Of a stretch of 20,678 nt of DNA, positions 9,301-18,147 are shown piece by piece. The position numbers were made by a program, and so were the translations under genes. Numbering within the stretch: position 1 is the first letter of the stretch; the number at the start of each line of letters is the position of its first letter. This stretch comes from Rhizophagus sp. LPA8_4_AMF (lineage: Eukaryota; Glomeromycota; Glomeromycetes; Glomerales; Glomeraceae): assembly GCA_021464525.1 (NCBI GenBank), contig JADRCO010001282.1, forward strand, positions 1 to 20,678. Direction: 5' to 3'. The notes beneath the pieces were generated by a model. That model did not search any database. It worked only from the letters and a program-made list of their open reading frames with translations, and had not been told where the DNA came from.

Positions 9301-10850
9301 ATGAGAATTCAAATTATTATTATTTTATTATCTTTATTGATAATTACTTCGATTTTATTAACAGTTGCACACGAAGATAGATATGAAATCGATGTAAATA
9401 CAAAGGTGTTACATAAGAGACATACAAGTAAGGAAAAATCAAAACACGACGACGACGACGACGACGACCACGACCACGACCACGACAACAACAACGACAA
9501 CCACGAACACGAACACGAACACGAACACGACAACGATAACGACAACGACAACGACAACGACTACGACCACGACCACGACAACGACTGCGACAATGATGAC
9601 GATGATGATGGCCCAAAAGAATCAGATAAAAATAAAGATGATAATGATCATGATGAAGAAGGGTCACAAAACCAGGATTCATCAGGACAATCACAGTAAA
9701 TAATTAAGAATTTTTTTTTTTCTTTATGCAATTATTCAATTATTTAACCAATATTCATTTCAAATTTGATATCGATATTTTTTAGTGAACATAATTCTGG
9801 TGATGCAAATACGTAAGTGCACACATCTGATATTAGTTATTTATCTATCATTCCCTAACTTATTTTAAATTTCGTAGAAGTGAAACGCATTCATCTCCTA
9901 AAACTTCGAAATCTCCTATTAAATCTTCACCACCTTCACATGAATCTTCACCTCCTCTAAAACCCCCACCCAAATCCCCACTACCTTCAGATTCTTCACC
10001 CGACTCTTCACCTTCAGATTCATCACCCAAATCATCACCCAAATCTTCGCCTCCAGACGATTCTTCACCTTCAGATTCTCCACCCAAATCTCCACCTCCT
10101 TCTGATTCTTCACCCGATTCTTCATCTCCAGATTCTTCATCACCTAAGTCTTCACCTCCATCCGATTCACCACCTTCAGATTCTTCACCTGATTCATCAC
10201 CTTCAGGTTCTCCACCCAAGTCTTCACCTCCAGACGATTCTTTACCTCCAAGTTCTTCACCCAAATCTTCACCCAAATCTTCGCATCCAGACGATTCTTC
10301 GCCTTCAGGTTCTCCACCCAAATCTCCATCACCTTCAGATTCTTCGCCCAAATCTTCACCACCTTCAGATTCTTCACCCGACTCTTCGCCTTCAGGTTCT
10401 CCACCCAAATCTTCACCACCTTCAGATTCTCCACCACCTTCACATTCTTCACCTAAATCTTCACCACCAAATTCTTCACCCAAATCTTCACCTCCATCCG
10501 ATTCTTCACCTAAATCTTCGCCTCCAGGTTCCTCACCTCCAGGTTCTTCACCTAAATCTCCACCTTCATCACCTGCTTCATCTCCCACTGGTTTACCTCC
10601 TATAATAGATCCTATTCCTCCTAAAGGTGCACTACCATCAAAAGCACCTGGGCATGAACTACCACCAGAACCTACTTCTACAATTACTGTTGGAGTTCCT
10701 AAAACTCCAGTATCACCAAATTTTAGTTCACCAAGTCCAAGTCTATTGCCAGGTAGTGATGCTAATAAGCCAATAATTTTAGAACCTAAATCTATGATAT
10801 TAGCCGGTATATTTTTCGGATTAGTTGGTGTATTCTTTACTTTACTTTAG
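9301..10850 (+). CDS. secreted, His/Asp-rich and Ser/Pro-rich surface protein with anchor-like C-terminus (464 aa, 3 exons)
   Basis: Exons 9301-9695, 9786-9812 and 9878-10850 are joined by GT..AG introns of 90 and 65 nt. The middle exon is only 27 nt. Phases fit throughout, and the third exon stays open for 323 codons. Residues 1-22 form a signal peptide (IIIILLSLLIITSILLTVA). VLHKR at 36-40 offers a Kex2-type cleavage site. Residues 49-104 are almost purely His, Asp, Asn and Glu (HDHDHD, HEHEHEHE, DNDNDN), a composition able to bind divalent metals. About 146-400 is a Ser/Pro stalk of the SSPKSSPPSDSSP type, with many potential O-glycosylation sites. The end is hydrophobic (MILAGIFFGLVGVFFTLL, 447-464), preceded by GSDAN, a plausible GPI attachment region. 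Cell-wall or cell-surface location is inferred. No enzyme domain is seen. The antisense frames here are shadows. Confidence 0.78.
9447..9611 (+). repeat. GAC/CAC/AAC/GAA trinucleotide tract inside the surface-protein gene
   Basis: Nearly every codon is GAC, CAC, AAC or GAA. The plus strand is almost without T for over 100 bases, against a genome that strongly prefers T-ending codons. At its 3' edge the same residues switch to GAT/CAT codons. Perfect short runs (seven GAC in a row, alternating GAACAC and GACAAC) point to expansion by slippage rather than old coding sequence. Confidence 0.8.
9898..10580 (+). repeat. Ser/Pro-coding minisatellite-like repeats
   Basis: Short variants of words such as TCTTCACCACCTTCAGAT and TCACCCAAATCTTCACC recur dozens of times in shuffled order. 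They encode SSPKSSPP, PSDSSPDSS and PSGSPPKS units. The array is C-rich and purine-poor on the plus strand. Repeat number is likely to vary between strains or nuclei. The minus strand yields a long Gly/Glu frame purely as an artefact of this repeat. Confidence 0.8.
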
Positions 10851-11187
10851 ATATTTATTTTTTTTTTTAATCGATTGATAATTATAATGTAAACTATATA
10901 ATTATAAAGGTGGGGGATTTTTATTGTAAAATAATAATAATAAGCATACTATTAATTACTCCTTGTATATCTCCACTTTTATATAAAAATATAATAACTG
11001 ATATCATAATTAAATATATAATACAATAGATATTTTTATTCGTCAACTTAGCCTCACGATTACGCGCAATTTAATTCTATTTTATTTACTATTAAAAGGA
11101 AAAAAAAATATTTTATTAAATTATTGTTAAAGAAGAAAAGAAACCTGTTTCTTTTTCTTTTTTTTTTTTATCATACAGTAATTTAAA
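10851..11187. other. intergenic DNA between two convergent genes
   Basis: These 337 bp separate the stop codons of the surface-protein gene (plus) and the small membrane-protein gene (minus). The sequence must hold both 3' ends. TTTATT at 11081-11086 reads AATAAA on the minus strand, about 100 nt past the minus-strand stop, and is a reasonable poly(A) signal. A poly-pyrimidine stretch lies at 11148-11169. No gene is seen. Confidence 0.5.
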
Positions 11188-11539
11188 CTATTTAAGTGAA
11201 TGAGTGATCAGATTATTAACCGGATCATTCCCATTTTCGTTATTCTTTACACGTTTTCGTCTACAAACACAACACGCAGACATTAAAAAAACGACGACAA
11301 AAATAATAGCCCATTTAAGTATTGTAAGAACAAATTTATCATCGAGAATATTTCTCTTTCTTAAATTATTTGACGTGATATCACTAAATTTAAGAATAAA
11401 ATAATTTAATGTAAATTAAATTAATTAAATTTAATTTGAATTTTGAATTTTATAAAATACAATAAACTCACATCGGAAATGCTGTCGTCGCTATTAAATT
11501 GAGAAGGAATAAAATGAATAATCGCATTTTATAAATCAT
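11188..11539 (-). CDS. small membrane protein with signal peptide, one TM segment and Cys/Arg cluster (87 aa, 2 exons)
   Basis: Exons 11539-11472 and 11383-11188 flank an 88-nt intron with donor GTGAGT and acceptor TTTAG; the split codon AT|T gives Ile23. Residues 1-20 (MRLFILFLLNLIATTA from M5) make a signal peptide; a second in-frame ATG at 11527 may be the true start. A short luminal part contains LRKR (30-33), a Kex2-type site. One membrane segment follows (about 40-60, ILKWAIIFVVVFLMSA), then a CCVCRRKR cluster (60-67) whose Cys residues could be palmitoylated and whose basic residues would face the cytosol. The tail is polar and ends HSLK. No family is recognised. If the intron is retained, translation stops two codons later (ATG TGA). 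It is convergent with the surface-protein gene. Confidence 0.72.
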
Positions 11540-12497
11540 GATTTGAACGTTATATAATAATATACTGTATGTTTTTCTTTTTTTTTAAAAAAAAAGGAAT
11601 GTTGAAATTTAGTGAATTATGTAAATTTAAAATGAAATATTTTTTTTTTTTTTTCGTAATTTTTTTAAAAATATAAAAAATAATAAAAATAATTTCTTTT
11701 TTTTTTATCTCAAGCATGTTTATGTGATATTTATTAAATTATGAATCTCGAAATATTTGATACAGATTTTTTAAAAAAAAAACTTGTTAATTACAATAAC
11801 CAATTAAAAGTAAATAAAGAGTAGCGGATCAACAAGCATTTGTAATAAATAATGAAACAAATAATTTGAGCATCAATAAATATTTAATTTTTATTGGACA
11901 ACTTCAAACTGTATATAACGATACCTTTAATGCACCAAATTTTTATTGAAGTAATAAAAGATGAATTTAATCGTACATAAAATTTTTAACCTAATTTAGG
12001 AATTCAACGTAAAATAATGGTATAAAATTCTTTAAAAAGTTTGTTAATTTAAGTTGTTCAATCAAAAATCGTTCTTTAATTCAAAATCGTATAATTATTT
12101 TAATAATAATTGCAAACTTATAACTCATTATTATTCATTATAATAAAGTAAATTATTACATCCCTCAAAAAGTTCAAATAATTAAATAATCTAGTCTTAA
12201 TATGGTCGCGTATAAATGAATTTGTTTCATGAAAAATCACATGATTAAACTTTTTGTTTCAGCGGGGAGATATTATAATGCAATTACGTACTTTTTGTGA
12301 CAACAAATAAGCATTATCCATAAAAAGTTTAAACCGTGTACACAAATGAGTTTATAACATAAAAATTTCCTTTCAAAAAAAAAAATATTTTAATATGAAA
12401 TACAAAAATAAAATAAGTAAATATTTGAATAAAAATTTCAATTATCCAATCTTTGTAAGATAACCTAAAAGAGAGAAATTAAAATAGAATCTTTATA

Positions 12498-12519
12498 AAC
12501 CGGAAAATTTTTTCCGGTT
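12498..12519. repeat. perfect 10-bp inverted repeat
   Basis: AACCGGAAAA (12498-12507) and TTTTCCGGTT (12510-12519) are exact inverse complements with two T between them. This gives a compact hairpin or a symmetric protein-binding site in otherwise featureless DNA. No gene is adjacent, so a role cannot be assigned. Confidence 0.6.
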
Positions 12520-12949
12520 GGCTATTTTTTTAAAGAGATTAACCAAACTGCATTATAGCCAATTGATATGCATTTAGTAACAAAGAATAATTAACTAAAA
12601 TTATGAAAAGACCGCTTATACAAAGAATTTTAAATATATCGTAATTAAGATATAATCGAATAATTACTACTAATTTCCTATTAAAATTAACATGTTTTCG
12701 TGACTCTTATAACTAGGAATTTTTCTTCTTATTTTCATTTAACTTATCTTAAATATCTTTCTCTTTCGTGAAATACCTCAATTTTCGAAAAAAAATAATG
12801 TTTGTTATTCGGAAATAGTAACTTAAACTTCCTTAAAACTTTGTACTGAATAAAAAAAATTTTTTTTCTTGGATTATTGAAAAAACAAGGTATTTCATTT
12901 TACTTAAAGTCATCATGTATTCGTACAAGCTTATAGCACTATTTAAATG

Positions 12950-12971
12950 TTAATAACGCGCGAGTTATTAA
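12950..12971. repeat. perfect 8-bp inverted repeat around GCGCGA
   Basis: TTAATAAC (12950-12957) and GTTATTAA (12964-12971) enclose the hexamer GCGCGA, one of the few CpG-rich spots in the window. It is a symmetric site of unknown role. Confidence 0.5.
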
Positions 12972-13763
12972 ATTTTAAATATTTCGGATAATTTAATAGG
13001 AAAATGCCTACATTTCAAAGCAAGCCCGCCACTCAAAAAAAACACGTGAAATCCAAGCTCAAAAGTTACACGAGAAAAAAAATGTGATAAAAATTCCGGA
13101 AAAAAATCATTTTGACGGCAGAAATTAAATGATCGGCAGAAAAATCTCTAATAGTAAATTTTTATATGATACTTTACATATGTTTGATTTAATTAGTTGA
13201 TGGAACACCCCAGTGTAGATAAAATTTCTTTAATAACTTTAATAGAAGATTTTAATTAGAAATCCAAAATTCAATTGTACGATATAACATATAAGTGTAT
13301 TGATCTGTAGTGATGTAAATTCAATAAATTCTTTATTTTATCATAAACTATCTCGAACAATTTATTACAAATAATGAAAAACAAATTTTCACTAATGATA
13401 CGATGATGTGTTAACGAAGATAGTATATATCATGGGAATATTCTCTTTTTTTTTTACTATCCTTTATGTGATTATCACATGACATAATTAAGTACGACTA
13501 TATCAAATTTTTGAGGGCAGAAGTTTAATTAAATTTATATGGTTAAATTCAGTTCAATAAAATAAATACAACATCCTGTGCAATAACTAATACATCATCT
13601 TGGATTAGATTTATAGTTATTCTAAAGCTTTACAATTTAATATCTATCTAGGAATTTTATAATATACACTATACTACTGAAAAGAAAAGTTTGTGTAATT
13701 TTAATGCTTGATTAATAACTAATTTTATTTTCTATAATGTTGTATAACTACTCAATTTTGACA

Positions 13764-15288
13764 TTAAAGCTTATCTTTTTCAGCTGCTTTCTCATATAGT
13801 TCAATTGCTTTAATTTCATCTTTTTTAGTTCCTATTCCATTTTCATAACAGTTTGTAAGATTATTGATTGCAGTAATATCCCCTTTTTCTGCTGCTTTCG
13901 CATATAATTCAAATGCTTTAATTTCATCTTTCTCAGTTCCTATTCCATTTTCATAACATTTTCCAAGATTATTAATTGCAATAAAATTACCTCTCCCAGC
14001 TGCTTTTTCATACAATTTAAATGCTCTAATTTCATCTTTCTCAGTTCCTATTCCATCTCGATATATTTGCCAAGATTATTAATTGCAGTAATATCTCCTT
14101 TTTCAGCTGCTTTCCCATAAAATTCAAATGCTCTAATTTCATCTTTTTTAGTTCCTATTCCATTTATTAGTTCCTATTCCATTTTTATAACAATAACCTA
14201 GATTATACATTGCGGTAATATCTCCTTTTTCAGCTGTTTTCTCATATAATATAAATGCTTTAATTTCATCTTTTTTGGTTCCTATTCCATTATGGTAACA
14301 TTTTCCAAGATTAATAATTGCAGTAATATTTTCTTTTTCGGCTGCTTCTTTATATAATTTATATGCTCTAATTTCATCCTTTTTAGTTCCTATTCCATTC
14401 TCGTAGCAATATGCCAGATTATAAATTGCCTCAATATTTCCTTTTCCAGCCGCTTTTTTATGAAATTCAAATGCTTTGTTTTCATTCTTTTCAGTACCTA
14501 TTCCATGTTGATAGCAATATCCAAGATCACTTATTGAATTAATATGACCTTTATCGGCTGTCTTTTTATATAACTGAAAAGCACTAATTTCATTTTTTTC
14601 AGTTCCCATTGCATAATAATAACATTCTCCTAAACTATATGTTGAATCAATATCACCTCTTTCAGCTGCTCTTTTATGCAATTTAAATGCTCTAATTTCA
14701 TTTATTTCAGTCCCTATTTCATGTTGATAACAATATCCAAGATTATAAATTGATTTAACATAACCTTTCTCAGACGCCTCTTTATATAAACTAAATGCTT
14801 TACTTTCATTTTTTTCAGTTCCTATTCCATGTTGGTAGCAATATCCAAGACCATTTATTGATTTAATATGACTTTTTTCAGCCACTTTTTTGTATAATCT
14901 AAATGCTTTTCTTTCATTTTTTTCAATTCCTATTCCATCATAATGGCATTTTCCAAGGTTATATATTGAATCAATATCACCTTTTTCAGCTGCTTTCTTA
15001 TAGAATTCAAATGCTTTAATTTCATTTTTTTTCAGTTCCTATTCCATGTTGGTAGCAATATCCAAGATCATTTATTGATTTAATATGACCTTTCTCAGCC
15101 GCTTCTTTGTATAATCTAGATTCTTCATTTTCATCCTTTTCAGTTCCTATTCCACGTTGATAGCAATAACCAAGATGGCGTAAATCACTTAGGGAAAGTG
15201 ATTGTATATTATTATTCGTTCGCATTTTTACTTCTCTTTTTAATAATAATTCTAATGGTTTAGCTAATAAACCTTGTTCTTCGTTCAT
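13764..15288 (-). pseudogene. Sel1-like repeat protein, frameshifted (about 13 repeats)
   Basis: Reading from ATG at 15288, a 50-residue lead ([15 protein letters not shown]...) is followed by 13 tandem 36-residue SLRs of the type [25 protein letters not shown]. They end at a TAA at 13764-13766. Three lesions break the frame. An eighth T in the run 15025-15032 is a +1 shift, where sister repeats have seven. A 19-bp tandem duplication (AGTTCCTATTCCATTT at 14150 and 14169) shifts the frame again. One base is missing near 14056-14065. Between lesions the frames stay fully open. No kinase domain is attached, although the repeats closely resemble those of the kinase at 1505. A dead gene is the simplest view; homopolymer sequencing error could explain the first lesion but hardly the duplication. 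An intact version would be a cytosolic scaffold. Confidence 0.75.
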
Positions 15289-15304
15289 ACTTCAATATTA
15301 TCAA

Positions 15305-15520
15305 TTAAAAGTGAAGTATTTTGTTGCTCAGTTTGGAATTTTGCACTATTCGGTGCTTTTGGGCACTTTTATTAAGATGGACTTGCATTCTTTTGGGAAC
15401 AGCTCGTTGGAAGTCCTTAGAGCAATAGTTACATTGTACGTGAGGATGTTTGTTATCTTTGTTGAAATTATCACCGATTATTTGAAAATGATCCCAAACA
15501 GGTCCTTTTTTTCTTGTCAT
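15305..15520 (-). pseudogene. BED-type zinc-finger fragment (71 aa), probable hAT transposase remnant
   Basis: The ORF starts MTRKKGPVWDHF and contains Cys30-x2-Cys33 and His48 in the order of a BED finger: VWDHF, C-N-Y-C, then MQVHLNK. The fourth ligand, usually Cys or His just after HLNK, is Ser52, so zinc binding is probably impaired. BED fingers typically open hAT-family transposases and proteins domesticated from them. Here the frame stops after 71 codons with no dimerisation or catalytic domain. Its stop codon lies 16 bp before the start of the SLR pseudogene on the same strand, so a broken fusion or shared transcript is possible. Confidence 0.65.
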
Positions 15521-16434
15521 TTAGTATGATTTAATGTTTAATTATGTAATAATATAATTATTTTTGGTCCATAGATAAAAAGTTTATATGGGACGAATGA
15601 TTTATAAAAAAAAGGGATTTTATGTTTGACAAATAAATTGAGAATTTTTAATTAACCAAGTTAACGGTTAACTAAGTTAACTAAGTTAAATAATCAATTA
15701 TAAGTTTATTGATTTATTTGGCAGTAAAAAGGGGTGAAATGATATTATTAACAAAGCGGATTTGTTTATATTTTAATATTGAAACAAAAAAACAAATAAT
15801 TATGCAGCACCTGTCAATCACCTATATATAATCATATCCCGTTTATATCAAATTTCAATGTCCCAAAATTATAATGCCAAATATAGGATATATAAAAAGG
15901 TAGGTAACAAATAAACAATACGGAGTTTGCAGCAAAATGAACCAAAACACATGGATCCTTCCTTTTTTGGATAATTCCGGACGAAATTATGTAGTTCTGG
16001 CCTTGAAGAGAGATGCGTGGAGCTATTAATAACAATCATTTTTGTGTGCCAGGTTGGCACAGCGGTGACAATTTTGGGGCACTCGAACAAAAAAAACAAT
16101 AGCCGCTGAGACAACATGATCTTATCAATCACGTGATCGTGTCGGGCTTAACATACTGCTTTCTTATTATAGTAAATGATTGATAAACCTGCACAAAATG
16201 AGTAAATGAGTGACGATCTCTTGACCTATTCATATATTGCTGGGGGTCTTGCCAAAATTACTTTTAATAATCGACCCCTGTATAAAAGAAAAATTTAATT
16301 TTTTTTTCCTTAAAATTTTTTAGTATTGCGGTAATTACTTACTACATGTAAAACCATCTCGTCAATAAAGTACCTATTTAATTCAATCATAATAATAAAA
16401 CATAAACTGACTTAAACAATTACATTTTGTGATA
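15521..16434. other. intergenic DNA, partly repeat-like
   Basis: No gene is supported. At 15653-15691 the words GTTAAC and CTAAGTTAA recur as short direct and inverted copies. From about 15920 to 16260 the sequence is less A/T-rich. It contains GTGCCAGGTTGGCAC (6-bp arms) and TGGCACAGCGG, which resembles an RNA polymerase III A-box, with GCACTCGAAC about 25 bases on as a poor B-box candidate. This block may be an old SINE-like or MITE-like insertion. The open frames on its minus strand (15832-16035, 15869-16132) lack support as genes. Confidence 0.35.
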
Positions 16435-16690
16435 ACTCCCTATAAAAAAACTGGATACGTTTTAATAATATTTTTATGATTTTTTTCCTTAGAAATAACG
16501 TATCATAATAGTCCGTTGAAAGGATACAGAAAAATGCATATGGGCAGATTTGGCTCACTTGATGATCGACATTCTGATCATCAAGTGAGCCAAATCCGCC
16601 CATATGGCACAATTCTGTATGACTAAAAATACAATTTGGATACGGAATTTGCATGGAACTCACACGGAATTCACATGATTAGGACACTGT
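16435..16690. mobile_element. MITE-like element, copy 2, with 31-bp hairpin
   Basis: The left end follows a TA (16433-16434) and reads ACTCCCTATAAAAAAACTGG, then ATACGTTTT. It matches the left end of the element at 698 over about 30 bp with few changes. Shared inner words GGATACAGAAAAATGC and GCACAATTCTGTAT also recur. The core is a near-perfect hairpin: 16537-16567 pairs with 16576-16606, 31 bp with one mismatch, loop GACATTCT. The right terminal repeat seen in copy 1 is not found, so the right boundary (about 16690) is a guess and the copy is probably truncated. The minus-strand frame 16412-16663 is an artefact of this structure. Confidence 0.65.
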
Positions 16691-17750
16691 ACTTGGTCAC
16701 AAAATTTACGACTAAACTACAGTTTATTGTTAGTTATATTATAAAAATTAATTTTAAATAATAATATTTACTAAATAAATATAAAATGAAATAACTTACA
16801 AATATATTATGAAAAGTTCTTTCCTAGCTATTGTAAACTAAAACAAAAAGAAACTTTGGATTTCTTAAAATAACATTAGTATTATCTCTACTAGGAAATT
16901 CAAAGTCTCCAGAAATACTTTGCTGAAACACATATTTAGTGACAAAATAGTAACAACATGGTGACAAATAGTAACAAGATAGTGTAACTTTTAACCATAA
17001 ATTCGATACGATTTGGTAAATCATTAATCCACACGCAGTTACTGCGCATTAAGACGATTGCAGATCAGTTTCACGACCTATTCAAAAAATCGTTACTACG
17101 CATAAAAAATTTATTATTAAAGCTATAAAAAATTATTAAATATTAGTAATTATTCAGTAAATATGTTTTTTAAATTTGGTAAAATATTTTTTTTAGAATT
17201 TAGTAACGAGGCTGTAAAGAATTATTAAACATCTAGTAAATAATTTTAAAAATTTTGTAAATATATATTTTATTTCAGTAAACATAATACAATAAATATT
17301 TAAAACTTCATAACGAATTAAACCATGTTGAAAAAATATGTATTTCTTATATATAATTGCTCCCAAGTTTCGAATTGTATTCCATAATCCAAAAATTGGG
17401 TAAGATTCCTAAATTAATAGCTTAAACTTAAATATGCATTTAATTTCTTAAATTAAATACGAATAAAATAGCTTAAATTAATAGCTGATAACTTAAATTT
17501 AAATATGCGCCTAATTTGATACTTAAATTATTTTATTTATTTTTTATCCTTATGATTTTACTGATAATAAAATTTTATATTAATTTTTATCACTTACTAT
17601 AATTTTACTAATAATAGAATTTTATTAATTTTTATACTTTTATTATTAACATAATTATAAAAAAAAGTAATTATGTTAAAAAAGGCATTTATATATCATG
17701 TGTGTCATGGCAATTGAATTAAGTTTTGAGCTAAAACTCTTTTAAAATTT
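16691..17750. other. gene-poor DNA with degenerate direct duplications
   Basis: No gene is supported. Direct repeats are visible: GTGACAAAATAGTAACAA and GTGACAAATAGTAACAA (about 16938 and 16962); a degenerate pair GCTATAAAAAATTATTAAA and GCTGTAAAGAATTATTAAA (about 17121 and 17211); and a pair of about 55 bp (17408-17456 and 17472-17526) sharing TTAAATTAATAGCT and AAATATGC. CGCAGT/ACTGCG forms a small hairpin near 17036-17048. Confidence 0.45.
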
Positions 17751-18060
17751 TGATTAAAGCCAAAACTTTTTAATTATTTTTTTTTTTTAATTTTCTTTTA
17801 AAAGTTTTGATCAAACTATCAAAACTTCTTTTTTTAATTTTTTTTTGAAAAGTTTTGTGCTTTCAAAAATTTTTCTTAATTTTTTCTCAATCAAACTATC
17901 AAAAATTTTTAAATTTTTTTTTTAAAAGTTTAAGTAATTGAGAAGCTTTTTTAATTAATTAATTATTTTTTTCGATCAAACTGTTAAACTTCTTTTTTAA
18001 CATTTTTTGAAAAGTTTCGAGATTTTAAATTTTTTTTTTAGTTTCAAAATTTCAAAAAAA
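17750..18060. repeat. degenerate tandem repeat of about 80-85 bp
   Basis: The word GATCAAACTATCAAAACTTC and variants recurs at 17809, 17889 and 17974, with a weaker copy near 17752. Each copy is followed by long T tracts and AAAAGTTT. Within the first full copy AAGTTTTGAT (17802-17811) and ATCAAAACTT (17818-17827) form a perfect 10-bp inverted repeat. It is non-coding and lies directly upstream of the exon-like units at 18148. Confidence 0.6.
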
Positions 18061-18147
18061 TTTTTGGCACAAGATTTTGGTATGTGTAATTTTTTTTATT
18101 TTTATCCTACTTTAAACAAACATTATTAACATTTTCCATTTTTTTAG

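Larger units (their letters stand above)
11540..13763. other. long gene-poor region
   Basis: No gene can be supported over 2.2 kb. Open frames of up to about 43 codons (for example around 11820-11950) are expected by chance at this composition. Two clear symmetric sites occur: 12498-12519 and 12950-12971, listed separately. Long A and T homopolymers cluster at 11575-11710. The segment 13010-13090 is slightly richer in G+C. Confidence 0.5.

Noticed and set aside
9309-9694. Minus-strand Ser/Cys-rich and Arg-rich frames
   Set aside because: They are produced by the trinucleotide tract of the plus-strand gene and have no independent support.
9860-10588. Long minus-strand frame rich in Gly and Glu (242 codons)
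   Set aside because: It is the antisense shadow of the Ser/Pro-coding repeats. The plus strand offers a complete gene with signal peptide, matching splice phases and anchor-like end.
11204-11404. Plus-strand frame of 66 codons
   Set aside because: It lies opposite exon 2 of the small membrane-protein gene, which has signal peptide, intron and TM segment; the plus frame shows no motif.
11820-11950. Open stretch of about 43 codons (plus) with protein-like reading
   Set aside because: At this base composition such open stretches are expected by chance in 2 kb, and it has no start codon or splice context.
15311-15529. Plus-strand frame opposite the BED finger
   Set aside because: The minus strand carries the recognisable BED pattern; the plus frame is its shadow.
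15832-16132. Two overlapping minus-strand frames, one with a hydrophobic end
   Set aside because: No start context, domain or splice support. The block looks like a dispersed repeat, although I cannot search for other copies.
16412-16663. Minus-strand frame of 83 codons
   Set aside because: It spans the hairpin of a MITE-like element and simply reads through its arms.
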